From CAZDAM01 sp964503595 (GTDB taxonomy: Bacteria; Muiribacteriota; UBA6191), in the NCBI GenBank assembly GCA_964503595.1, contig CAZDAM010000043.1, positions 1 through 27,240 on the forward strand: a stretch of 27,240 nucleotides of DNA, read 5' to 3'. Below the pieces are notes generated by a model. The model worked only from the letters and a program-made list of their open reading frames with translations. It ran no database searches and was not told the DNA's origin. Every line of letters starts with the position of its first letter. Position 1 is the first letter of the stretch. The translations under genes were made by a program, and so were the position numbers. Shown here piece by piece: positions 7,118 through 13,672 of the stretch.

Positions 7118-8608
7118 TCACAGCTTTGCTTCTGGAAAGACCCTCAGAAAGCCGGAGCCAAAATTGCGGTTCTCAAAGCGACCCTCGGTCAGCATGATGA
7201 CCGGCTGCTTTCGCGCGGACAGGTTTTTATTGAATGGGTTACGGATAAACACCGGCTCCTTGACCTTGCCCTTGATTTCAGCCCTACCAAGATAGGACAG
7301 CCTCTTGTCGTCCGGTATCTTTCCGTTCACACGCACCAGAAACATGGTGTGCATCTGAAGATCCTCCTGAAATTCAGTGTCGTTGCTGAAATTGGTCTTG
7401 GTATCCACCAGAATTTCGTAATACCCGCTTTTCTGCTCAACCTTCAGGACAATCCCAGCCCAGGAAACATAGCGTCCAGCATAAAGAGCATTGGAAGTAC
7501 GCACCTCATCAAATGTCAGCTCCCTCGTCAGGTTGATCTCCTGAGTTCTCTCAAACTGAACTTCCTTGATCTGATCCACCTTACGCTCTTTGGCTACCCA
7601 GTAGCGCGTCATACCCAGAAGATTCCCTGCCTCTTCCTTTTCAGAATCCGGCAGCTGACCAAATTCAATTGCGCGACCCAGAAGGCTCTCTGCTGTCCGG
7701 TAGTCTCTTCGCTCAAAGGCAAGCCGCCCCTGAGTGTAGGTCTTAAGACTCAGCTCGCGGGAAAGACGGTTGAACTGCATCCGGGTTTCGATCGCCCCCG
7801 GATTGACCTCAACCCCTCTTTTAAACTGCTCCCAGGCATCCACCTCTTTCCCCAGGCGCCGCTGCACAATCCCCAGCCTTTCATAATAAACACTATTGGA
7901 AGGAGCAAGCCTTAAAGCTTGGCGCAATTCATCCTCAGCCGAGGTGAAATCCCCCAGCGCCTCGTGAGACAAAGCCTTGAGATAATGAACCACATCCTCC
8001 TCCTTGACCCCTAGAGACAGGGCACGGGAGCAGAGCTCGGACGCCGAAGAATGCTCACCCTTCACATAATAATAGCGCGCCAGAAGGAAGTTCAGCTCTC
8101 CACTCCCAGGGAAAAGATTGCGATTGCGCTCAATCACCTCCCGGGCCGTTTCATACTCCCGGGAGTCAAAAAGTTTCTGAATCTGAGCCAGACGATTCTG
8201 CAACAACTCCTCAGCAGCCCTCTCCGACTGCGGGGTTTTTTCGGCCTGACGAACCTGGTCCTCCAGAAGCTCCTCACGGGTCTTGACCCGGATTTCCACC
8301 TTGCGCTCAAACCTGCGCAGCCTCTCATAACCATCTTTCGCTGCCATATGAGTCGGGTCCAGGGCAAGAGTCCTTCGATACTGCTGAAAAGCGTCTTCAA
8401 ATTTCCCCTGCTTTTCAAAGATGCGCCCCAGATTGAAGTGAGCTTCCTTGTTGTTGGGATCCTGGCGCAAGGCCCCCAGAAATTCTTCGAAAGCCTCGGC
8501 ATAACGACCCTGATAATAAAGGGCCAGACCTGCCGTATTACGCATCTGGGCAGAAGTTTCCTTGGAGTAGACCGGAGAAATAAAAAAAAGCCCGACAAGG
8601 GCAAACAC
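7118..8608 (-). CDS. Exported TPR-repeat protein
   Basis: About 496 residues. A Sec signal peptide (VFALVGLFFISPVYS) is followed by several TPR units, clear in LALYYQGRYAEAFEEFLGAL, HFNLGRIFEKQGKFEDAFQQ and YYERLGIVQRRLGKEVDAWE, with an Arg/Glu-rich helical segment between them. The last ~120 residues are a beta-rich domain (from about RYVSWAGIVLKVEQ) that I cannot assign and that may be OB-like. The role is probably a scaffold in the periplasm or at the outer membrane. The start is the GTG at 8608, eight bases after GAGG; GTG at 8614 is the alternative. Longer starts run into tRNA-Arg and are rejected. A terminator-like hairpin overlaps the signal-peptide codons, suggesting expression by readthrough from the tRNAs. 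Specific function unknown. Confidence 0.75.
   Translation of the reverse strand: MFALVGLFFISPVYSKETSAQMRNTAGLALYYQGRYAEAFEEFLGALRQDPNNKEAHFNLGRIFEKQGKFEDAFQQYRRTLALDPTHMAAKDGYERLRRFERKVEIRVKTREELLEDQVRQAEKTPQSERAAEELLQNRLAQIQKLFDSREYETAREVIERNRNLFPGSGELNFLLARYYYVKGEHSSASELCSRALSLGVKEEDVVHYLKALSHEALGDFTSAEDELRQALRLAPSNSVYYERLGIVQRRLGKEVDAWEQFKRGVEVNPGAIETRMQFNRLSRELSLKTYTQGRLAFERRDYRTAESLLGRAIEFGQLPDSEKEEAGNLLGMTRYWVAKERKVDQIKEVQFERTQEINLTRELTFDEVRTSNALYAGRYVSWAGIVLKVEQKSGYYEILVDTKTNFSNDTEFQEDLQMHTMFLVRVNGKIPDDKRLSYLGRAEIKGKVKEPVFIRNPFNKNLSARKQPVIMLTEGRFENRNFGSGFLRVFPEAKL
8582..8602 (-). terminator. Predicted intrinsic terminator behind tRNA-Arg, inside the TPR gene start
   Basis: On the minus strand GCCC (8602-8599), a five-base loop and GGGC (8593-8590) are followed by eight T residues (8589-8582). 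It lies 27 bases after the tRNA-Arg 3' end, a natural place to end a tRNA transcript, yet also encodes part of the signal peptide of the TPR protein. The stem is only four GC pairs, so strength is uncertain. Confidence 0.45.
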
Positions 8609-8628
8609 CCCCACGGACCTCGAAAAAG

Positions 8629-8700
8629 TGGACTTGAAGGGACTCGAACCCCTACTCTCGGTTCCGAAGACCGATACTCTATCCATTGAGTTACAAGTCC
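8629..8700 (-). tRNA. tRNA-Arg (anticodon UCG)
   Basis: The 72-base cloverleaf has acceptor stem GGACTTG/CAAGTCC, D-arm ACTC/GAGT, anticodon stem TCGGT/ACCGA around CTTCGGA (anticodon UCG, decoding CGN) and T-arm AGGGG-TTCGAGT-CCCTT. The discriminator is A. CCA is not encoded. It lies 67 bases after tRNA-His on the same strand, so the two are probably co-transcribed. Confidence 0.94.
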
Positions 8701-8767
8701 ATTTTGCCATACTTCATACCTCGCCTGCTGTAGCCTGTCGAGAGAGAGTATGCCAGAAAATAAAATA

Positions 8768-8842
8768 GGCGGCTGACGGGATTCGAACCCGCGACCCCCA
8801 GAACCACAATCTGGTGCTCTAACCAACTGAGCTACAGCCGCC
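8768..8842 (-). tRNA. tRNA-His (anticodon GUG)
   Basis: The 75-base cloverleaf includes the extra 5' G (G-1) opposite C73 that marks tRNA-His. The acceptor stem is GCGGCTG/CAGCCGC, the D-arm GCTC/GAGC, the anticodon stem CCAGA/TCTGG around TTGTGGT (anticodon GUG) and the T-arm GCGGG-TTCGAAT-CCCGT. CCA is not encoded. It is the first gene of the minus-strand tRNA-His, tRNA-Arg, TPR run. I could not pick a convincing promoter in the AT-rich region 8843-8930. Confidence 0.95.
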
Positions 8843-8893
8843 ACGCCTTAATTGTGAGCCGAAATCTAACATACCCATAATCAAAGAACAAGA

Positions 8894-8928
8894 ACTCTTT
8901 GAATGAAAATTCAGAGTGCAATTTTTTT
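8894..8928 (+). terminator. Weak hairpin plus T-run in the tRNA-His/flgH intergenic region
   Basis: On the plus strand ACTCT-TT-GAAT (8894-8904) folds back on ATTCAGAGT (8909-8917) with a GAAA loop and a two-base bulge, and is followed by seven T residues (8922-8928). It could stop rightward transcription antisense to the tRNAs just before the flgH promoter. The stem is AT-rich, so this is tentative. Confidence 0.3.
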
Positions 8929-8938
8929 ACCCAAACCG

Positions 8939-8966
8939 TAAAGCACTGCTCCAAAGCTGACGATAC
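8939..8966 (+). promoter_or_regulatory. Sigma28 (FliA)-like promoter for flgH-flgI
   Basis: TAAAG (8939-8943), exactly 15 bases, then GACGATAC (8959-8966). The flagellar sigma28 consensus is TAAAG, 15 bases, GCCGATAA: the first half is perfect and the second matches six of eight. It lies 38 bases before the flgH start codon. A TACAAT at 8964-8969 overlaps it and could instead act as a sigma70 -10 box, but no good -35 goes with it. Confidence 0.55.
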
Positions 8967-9004
8967 AATAAAAGACAAAAACCAACAAAAACGGCAGGTT
9001 TTTC

Positions 9005-9625
9005 ATGTGGATGCATGTTCTGATGACACTTTTAATCTGTGGGCTGACCTCAGCCACTTCCCTCTGGAACAGAAAAGCCGACAGTCTGGTCAATCATCAT
9101 CATCCTGAATTCGCCATCGGTGACATAATCCTGGTCAATATCCGGGAGCAGGCCCGCGCCACCAACAACAGCAAAACCGAAGTCAAGGATGAAAACACCT
9201 ACAATTCGGATATCCTGGGCCGTCTGGCCGGTTTTCTGAACGCCGCTTCCGGCTCCTCTCTCGGGGGACCGGGCCGGATTCTTACCACGGCCGGCAATCA
9301 GCTCAGCTCATCTCAGACCACCTCCGACTACACCGGAGAGGGGAAGCTGACCCAGAATTCAAGCCTTGACTCCATGATTTCCGTCATGGTCAAGGACATC
9401 CTCCCCAACGGGAACCTTCTGGTGGAAGGCCGCAAAACGGTTCAGGTCAATCGCGAACAACAGGAATTCCTCCTGACCGGCGTCCTCAGGCCGGAGGATG
9501 TCATGGCCAACCAGGTCGAATCCGGCAAACTGGCAAACGCCCAGATTGAACTCATCGGTAATGGTTCTTTCAACCGAACCCATCGTCCCGGCTTTCTGCA
9601 GCGGGTCTTTGGCGGACTGTTCTAG
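9005..9625 (+). CDS. flgH: Flagellar L-ring protein FlgH
   Basis: 206 residues. The core matches FlgH: IGDIILVNIREQARATNNSKTEV near the N-terminus, then GEGKLTQNSSLDSMISVMVKDILPNGNLLVEG, then LLTGVLRPEDV and NAQIELIGNGSFN, ending in the amphipathic LQRVFGGLF. FlgH forms the outer-membrane ring round the flagellar rod. The start ATG at 9005 has AGG six bases upstream. FlgH is normally a lipoprotein, but here the only N-terminal cysteine is Cys12 in TLLICG, which breaks the lipobox rule (Ile at -1) and comes too early. The signal peptide instead looks like a signal peptidase I type ending at TSATS. The stop codon overlaps the flgI Shine-Dalgarno, so the two are translationally linked. Confidence 0.95.
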   Translation: MWMHVLMTLLICGLTSATSLWNRKADSLVNHHHPEFAIGDIILVNIREQARATNNSKTEVKDENTYNSDILGRLAGFLNAASGSSLGGPGRILTTAGNQLSSSQTTSDYTGEGKLTQNSSLDSMISVMVKDILPNGNLLVEGRKTVQVNREQQEFLLTGVLRPEDVMANQVESGKLANAQIELIGNGSFNRTHRPGFLQRVFGGLF

Positions 9626-9634
9626 GAGTATTTC

Positions 9635-10654
9635 ATGCGCCTTCTTACCCTTCTTTTCTTTCTCACCCTCCATGCTCCTTCCGAAGCCGTCACGGCACGC
9701 CTCAAGGATATTGCCCGACTTGATGGAGTCCGCAAGAACCAGCTGATTGGAACCGGGATTGTCATCGGCCTGAATGGAACCGGGGACAAAACTCCTCTGA
9801 CCCAGGAAATGCTGCAGAACACCATGCGCAATCTTGGCATGACCATCAACTCCGGAAATTTTCAGCCCAAGAACGCCGCCGCTGTGATCATTACGGCAGA
9901 TCTGGATCCTTTCATGAATCCTGGTGATACCATTGATGTAACAGTGGCAACCATGGGAGATGCCGGCTCGCTTCAGGGGGGAATCCTTCTTCAAACCCCT
10001 CTTAAAGGCGCGGATGGAGAAATCTACGCCGTTGCCCAGGGAGCCCTTTCTGTCGGAGGAATGGCAGGAGGACAGGCCGCCCGGGGAGGCGGAGGGCATC
10101 AGACCGTTGCCCGCATTCCCAATGGCGCAATCGTGGAAACTGCGCTCGACATGCCTTTTCTGAAAGAAAGAACCCTGACCTACATCCTTTCCAATGGTGA
10201 TTTCGCCACCGCCAACCGTGTTGCGGATTCAGTCAACAGCCGCTTCGGCAACACTGCCGCTCTGGCTCAGGATGCCCGCCGCATCAAGATTCAGGTTCCC
10301 TATTCCTTTCAGGGAAACCCCGTGGAATTCATCACCCAGCTTGAAGCCATGCCCATCATGGTGGATCAGACAGCCAAAGTCGTGATCAATGAGCGCACCG
10401 GAACTGTGGTTCTGGGGGGAGAAGTCAAGGTTGCTCCGATTGCCGTAGCCCATCGCTCGGTGATGATTCAGATTGGCAATCCCCTGAACAAAACCGGATC
10501 TCCGGAAAACATCGTCAGCGTTGACAATGGTTCCACCGTTGCAGAGCTTGTCAACACGCTCAACATGATGGGGCTGAAAACATCGGATCTGATTGCCATC
10601 ATGCAGGAAATCGCCAATGCCGGAGCCCTTCAGGCTCATCTGGAAGTCATCTAG
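9635..10654 (+). CDS. flgI: Flagellar P-ring protein FlgI
   Basis: 339 residues, normal length for FlgI. A signal peptide (MRLLTLLFFLTLHAPSEA) precedes the conserved ARLKDIARLDGVRKNQLIG, then GIVIGLNGTGDKT, NPGDTIDVTVATMGDAGSL and GGMLLQTPLKG-like blocks, and a C-terminal LVNTLNMMGLKTSDLIAIMQEIANAGALQAHLEVI. It assembles the periplasmic ring around the rod at the peptidoglycan layer. AGGAG six bases before the ATG overlaps the flgH stop. No flgA, flgG or flgJ is next to it; after flgI the strand changes, and its last eight bases overlap the end of the convergent SEC-C gene. Confidence 0.97.
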   Translation: MRLLTLLFFLTLHAPSEAVTARLKDIARLDGVRKNQLIGTGIVIGLNGTGDKTPLTQEMLQNTMRNLGMTINSGNFQPKNAAAVIITADLDPFMNPGDTIDVTVATMGDAGSLQGGILLQTPLKGADGEIYAVAQGALSVGGMAGGQAARGGGGHQTVARIPNGAIVETALDMPFLKERTLTYILSNGDFATANRVADSVNSRFGNTAALAQDARRIKIQVPYSFQGNPVEFITQLEAMPIMVDQTAKVVINERTGTVVLGGEVKVAPIAVAHRSVMIQIGNPLNKTGSPENIVSVDNGSTVAELVNTLNMMGLKTSDLIAIMQEIANAGALQAHLEVI

Positions 10655-11351
10655 AGTCTTCAAGCTCAAAACCCCGCTCACGAGCCATTTCCACCATGGC
10701 GCGCAAGAGCTCAATCTGAAGATCGGGCTCGCTCAGACGGGCCTTTTTCAATTCCTGAAGACGACGGACACGGACCGGATAAGGCAGAAATCTGGCATAG
10801 GAAGACAAGAGCAGCTTCCCGTTTCCCGTATTCACAATCCGCCCGCTGATCCATTCCCCCTTGATCAGCTCCCTTGCCTGCAGCACCGGGAGAAGATGCG
10901 GAGTTTCATCCAGAAGGCTCTTCACCAGAAGCAGGTTCTCACGGGCATCCACAATTTCAAACAGCTCCAGTCGGGAACAGCTGAGCTCCTGAATCACTTC
11001 CGGCTGATCTTCAAGACAGGAATGAAGGAAGGAACCGGCACATTCAAAAGGAGCCAGAAACAAAAGAAATTCCAGGCAGACCTGTCCCCCGAACGGGGTA
11101 TCCGTGAACCAGGCCATGGAAGCATCATCAAGACCCAGAAGATTGGCCAGGGATTCCAGGGAAAAATCCTGAAATTCCGCGAAATCATCTTCGGTCAGCT
11201 TCTGAAGCGTCTGCTGTAAAAAGGCATCGAAAAGCTCTATATCAGATTTGAGTCCATCTTCAGACCCTTTCCAGCTTTCTCCGGCCTCACAGCATTTCTT
11301 GAATTTTTTTCCGCTGCCGCAGGGACAGGATTCATTGCGCTCCAGTTTCAT
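10647..11351 (-). CDS. SEC-C zinc-motif protein of unknown function
   Basis: 234 residues. The protein opens with a SEC-C motif, NESCPCGSGKKFKKCC (Cys9, Cys11, Cys20, Cys21), the small zinc-binding module also found at the SecA C-terminus, where it contacts SecB and ribosomes. The rest is acidic and helical, with no catalytic motif I recognise; the C-terminal part (GEWISGRIVNTGNGKLLL) looks like a small beta unit. The start ATG at 11351 is chosen because GAGG sits seven bases upstream and the motif then begins at residue 6, its usual place; a longer frame exists but has no function. The gene begins seven bases after the stop of the 77-residue gene, so it is the last gene of a three-gene unit. 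Confidence 0.8.
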   Translation of the reverse strand: MKLERNESCPCGSGKKFKKCCEAGESWKGSEDGLKSDIELFDAFLQQTLQKLTEDDFAEFQDFSLESLANLLGLDDASMAWFTDTPFGGQVCLEFLLFLAPFECAGSFLHSCLEDQPEVIQELSCSRLELFEIVDARENLLLVKSLLDETPHLLPVLQARELIKGEWISGRIVNTGNGKLLLSSYARFLPYPVRVRRLQELKKARLSEPDLQIELLRAMVEMARERGFELEDSR

Positions 11352-11358
11352 CGGTTCC

Positions 11359-11592
11359 TCATAACAAAAGGCGAAAAAAGCCGTTTTGAGCCAGCCAGGC
11401 CACCATACCTTTTGCTTCATCCTCAAACTCATCGTAATTCAGACTGGCCTGATAATACAAAGCCTGCCATTCACGACGGCTGATCAGATGGGAGGATCTG
11501 GCAATAAAAAGCTTTTTTTCCTGGCAATGCCGGATAAAGGCATCCAGATCCCGAAGCCTCAGGATCTCCAGAAACTCCCCTGAATGATTCAT
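11359..11592 (-). CDS. Small protein of unknown function (77 residues)
   Basis: 77 residues, soluble, mixed charge with a helical look (MNHSGEFLEILRLRDLDAFI, YDEFEDEAKGMVAWL). I do not recognise a family. It is judged real because its ATG overlaps the stop of the upstream lipoprotein gene in an ATGA arrangement and its stop is seven bases before the start of the SEC-C gene, the tight spacing of an operon. No signal peptide or membrane segment. Confidence 0.65.
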   Translation of the reverse strand: MNHSGEFLEILRLRDLDAFIRHCQEKKLFIARSSHLISRREWQALYYQASLNYDEFEDEAKGMVAWLAQNGFFRLLL

Positions 11593-12221
11593 TGTGCCGA
11601 TTCCAGAAAAACTTTCAACCGAGGAAGAAGCGCCTCAATCTGTTCCTGCTTTCCCGTGGTCTTGAAGAAGAAAGGACCTCGATGGGTTCTGACAATAGCC
11701 GCCAGCATTCCCATTCCTGACTGAGGCTCGGCCTGATTTCCCATCATGGGCATGGATGCTCCAAGCTGGCCGGTTGCATGCAGAAGATAGGCTTTTCCTC
11801 CAGCCAGTTCTTCTTCACTAGTGGATTCTGTCGAATTGAACTGTCCCTTCCAGCGGGAGATATTCGCCGCCTCAGAACCAGCATCTTCCCCGAAATAAAA
11901 TGCCGCAAGCACCAGTCCACCCTGATCCTTCAGTTCAAAAAGGCGCATGGATGAGGACGATTCTGCCATCTCAAACCCGACTGGAAGACTAAGACTGACA
12001 TCATCAAGCTGAAGAGTTGAGCCCCCGAAATCCCAGAGAGGTCCATCATGAGAATGATCACGAGTCGATTCCGGAGCCGTTTTCACAGAAGCCGCCCGAA
12101 ACCGCTGCAGACTGGAATCCATAGTCCCCGATTTTTTTTTGAGCTGATCCACATTGATTTTTTCCCCGGAACAGCCCGCCAGTGAAGCCCCGAGAATGCA
12201 TAAAGAAAGCAGTTTTTTCAT
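11589..12221 (-). CDS. Predicted lipoprotein
   Basis: 210 residues. It starts with a lipoprotein signal, MKKLLSLCILGASLAGC, lipobox L14-A15-G16-C17 followed by Ser-Gly, which does not carry the Asp+2 retention signal and so would allow outer-membrane sorting. After a polar linker comes a beta-rich domain: LSLPVGFEMAESSSSMRLFEL, then AANISRWKGQF, then an end that reads HRGPFFFKTTGKQEQIEALLPRLKVFLES. I recall similar lipoprotein domains in Planctomycetes and deltaproteobacteria (the N-x-x-RW-x-G-Q and FFK-x-TG pattern), without known function. The ATG at 12221 is set by the signal peptide. It is the first gene of a three-gene unit and diverges from the Nudix-like gene. Confidence 0.8.
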   Translation of the reverse strand: MKKLLSLCILGASLAGCSGEKINVDQLKKKSGTMDSSLQRFRAASVKTAPESTRDHSHDGPLWDFGGSTLQLDDVSLSLPVGFEMAESSSSMRLFELKDQGGLVLAAFYFGEDAGSEAANISRWKGQFNSTESTSEEELAGGKAYLLHATGQLGASMPMMGNQAEPQSGMGMLAAIVRTHRGPFFFKTTGKQEQIEALLPRLKVFLESAQ

Positions 12222-12234
12222 GGAATCAAGAATA

Positions 12235-12254
12235 CAACATCCGACAAAATGTTG
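12235..12254. repeat. Short inverted repeat between divergent genes
   Basis: CAACAT, eight bases, ATGTTG: a perfect six-base inverted repeat 14 bases upstream of the lipoprotein start and just before the -35 box of the Nudix-like gene. Its position would suit an operator serving both directions, but a repeat this short can occur by chance. Confidence 0.3.
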
Positions 12255-12262
12255 CCCATGTC

Positions 12263-12291
12263 TTGAGCTTTTGAAGCACTCTTTATACAAT
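12263..12291 (+). promoter_or_regulatory. Sigma70-type promoter for the Nudix-like gene
   Basis: TTGAGC (12263-12268), 17 bases, TACAAT (12286-12291). Transcription would start near 12298, leaving a leader of about 34 bases that contains the AAGGG before the ATG at 12332. The exported TPR gene downstream may share this promoter. Confidence 0.6.
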
Positions 12292-12331
12292 TGCCCTAAA
12301 TTGTTTCCGTACAAAAAGCAAAGGGAATCCT

Positions 12332-12718
12332 ATGAAGCGCGTCGCTGTTGGCATCATTCGTGAAGATGGAAAGTTTATTTTAGCCCGTCGACCCGAGAAT
12401 GACTCTTTAGGCAATCTCTGGGAGTTTCCCGGTGGACTTGTTGCTGAAGGTAGTTCTCACGAAGAAGCTCTGAAAAACCACCTGATGGAAAAATTCAATA
12501 TTGACTGTGTAGTGGGTGAGAAGCTCGCCGTTATCACGCAGGAATACGATGGAGCACCCATCGAAATCACCGCCTACCAGGTAGATCCAATCTCCAAGAA
12601 GATCAAATTGGCCGAGCATCTGGCTTATCGCTGGGTTCGCTGGAACATGTTCAAGGAATTTGAGTGTGTCCCATCCATGGCACCCATGCTGGAAATCCTC
12701 AAACAGCAGGGTCTCTGA
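12332..12718 (+). CDS. Nudix-fold protein with degenerate catalytic box
   Basis: 128 residues. The fold is clear from MKRVAVGIIREDGKFILARRP, LWEFPGG at 29-35 and the C-terminal YRWVRWNMFKEF, all typical of MutT-like Nudix enzymes that hydrolyse nucleoside diphosphates linked to another group. The Nudix box (consensus G-x5-E-x7-REU-x-EE-x-G-U) is however damaged: Gly35, Leu51, Glu53 and Ile57 are kept, but position 41 is Ser, the R-E pair is Asn49-His50, the second Glu of EE is Lys54 and the Gly is Asn56. Most metal-binding glutamates are gone, so hydrolysis is doubtful and a binding or regulatory role is possible. The start is supported by AAGGG seven to eight bases upstream and a good promoter. 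It diverges from the lipoprotein operon. Confidence 0.85.
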   Translation: MKRVAVGIIREDGKFILARRPENDSLGNLWEFPGGLVAEGSSHEEALKNHLMEKFNIDCVVGEKLAVITQEYDGAPIEITAYQVDPISKKIKLAEHLAYRWVRWNMFKEFECVPSMAPMLEILKQQGL

Positions 12719-12749
12719 TTCAGCCTAACTGAAAAAAGCGATACGGCCG

Positions 12750-13628
12750 ATGAACTGTCCTGTGATAGTTCCGGTCGTATTGTTTCTTTTTCTGGGCTCC
12801 GAAATCCAGGCTGCCCTTAGCACTCACGAGCCAATCCTCCCACCAAAATCACAACCGGAGGTCTGCTCTGTTCTGCCCTGCTACCGGCCCCCAAACGCCA
12901 AAAACCGGGTCAGCCCCAAATCACTGGAAGAGCTGAACCTTAGAAATCAGGCTTTGAACCTGCGTCAGGAAACCGAATCCCGACTGGCTCTGGCCTATAA
13001 CTATCTTCGGCGCAAGGACACCAGGAAAGCCCGCCAGATCGCCGAATCTCTCTTTCGTGTCAAAGCCCTGCCCCTCTGGCAGATTCTGGTTTTAAAAAGT
13101 GAAATCAGCCTGGAAGAAGGAAAGATTCAGGATGCCGCCCATGAGGCCTGGGATGCGGTCCTGAATACTCACGCCAGGGAACCTCATGCCACTTTTTTGC
13201 ATGCCCGCTGCCTCTTTGCCCTAAGCCGATATTCCGATGCCCTTTATTCCCTGAGTCTGGCCCGCATTCAGAACCCGGAAAATTCTCAGGAACTGGAATG
13301 GCTGGACACCTTATGCCGCCTGGCCCTTCAGGAAAACCATCCAGCCCTTCTCAAAATGATTCGTTTCAAGGAAGAGCTGAAGGACTGGCCGCCACTTCTG
13401 ATAGGACTTTCAATTGCCTATGCCCGCCTGGGAGAGAAGGACGGAGTCGAATTTCACCTGCGAAAACTGGCCCTGAGTGGTTTCTATGACCCGTTTCGGC
13501 TCTATCTGATTGAAGAGCTTCGCCCCCACCTCAAGTCCCTCTCCATCGCACCTTCCCTGAAGCAGATGGAAGCCAACCGTGTGAAGCGCAAAGCCTATCT
13601 GACCATCCAGAATCCAAATCCCAGATAG
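12750..13628 (+). CDS. Exported helical-repeat (TPR-like) protein of unknown function
   Basis: 292 residues. A signal peptide (MNCPVIVPVVLFLFLGSEIQA) is followed by a Pro-rich segment with two cysteines (VCSVLPCYRPP) that may form a disulfide. Paired helices of TPR type come next, for example LALAYNYLRRKDTRKARQIAESL and ATFLHARCLFALSRYSDALYSL. No catalytic motif. It starts 31 bases after the Nudix-like gene, with no clear Shine-Dalgarno before the ATG, so the exact start is less sure. It is probably a periplasmic or surface scaffold. Confidence 0.7.
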   Translation: MNCPVIVPVVLFLFLGSEIQAALSTHEPILPPKSQPEVCSVLPCYRPPNAKNRVSPKSLEELNLRNQALNLRQETESRLALAYNYLRRKDTRKARQIAESLFRVKALPLWQILVLKSEISLEEGKIQDAAHEAWDAVLNTHAREPHATFLHARCLFALSRYSDALYSLSLARIQNPENSQELEWLDTLCRLALQENHPALLKMIRFKEELKDWPPLLIGLSIAYARLGEKDGVEFHLRKLALSGFYDPFRLYLIEELRPHLKSLSIAPSLKQMEANRVKRKAYLTIQNPNPR

Positions 13629-13636
13629 TCCGGGAT

Positions 13637-13666
13637 TTGAGTTTGAACCCCGATCCAGCCTAAAAT
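13637..13666 (+). promoter_or_regulatory. Sigma70-type promoter placing the start point at the ATG
   Basis: TTGAGT (13637-13642), 18 bases, TAAAAT (13661-13666). With usual spacing the first transcribed base would be at or within a base or two of the A of the lipoprotein ATG at 13673, suggesting a leaderless message. Only a weak GAG precedes the ATG. Confidence 0.45.
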
Positions 13667-13672
13667 AGAGAC

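Noticed and set aside
8609..8710. N-terminal extension of the TPR protein through 8710
   Set aside because: The extra codons are tRNA-Arg sequence; the signal peptide starts only after the tRNA.
8134..8844. Open frame of 236 codons on the minus strand across both tRNAs and the TPR gene
   Set aside because: It reads the tRNAs and the TPR gene out of frame; composition is shadow-like.
11500..11521. AAAAAGCTTTTT palindrome
   Set aside because: Lies inside the 77-residue gene and encodes Lys/Leu/Phe codons; no sign of regulatory placement.
12719..12737. TTCAG/CTGAA inverted repeat after the Nudix-like gene
   Set aside because: Five weak pairs followed by A rather than T residues on the plus strand, so not an intrinsic terminator.
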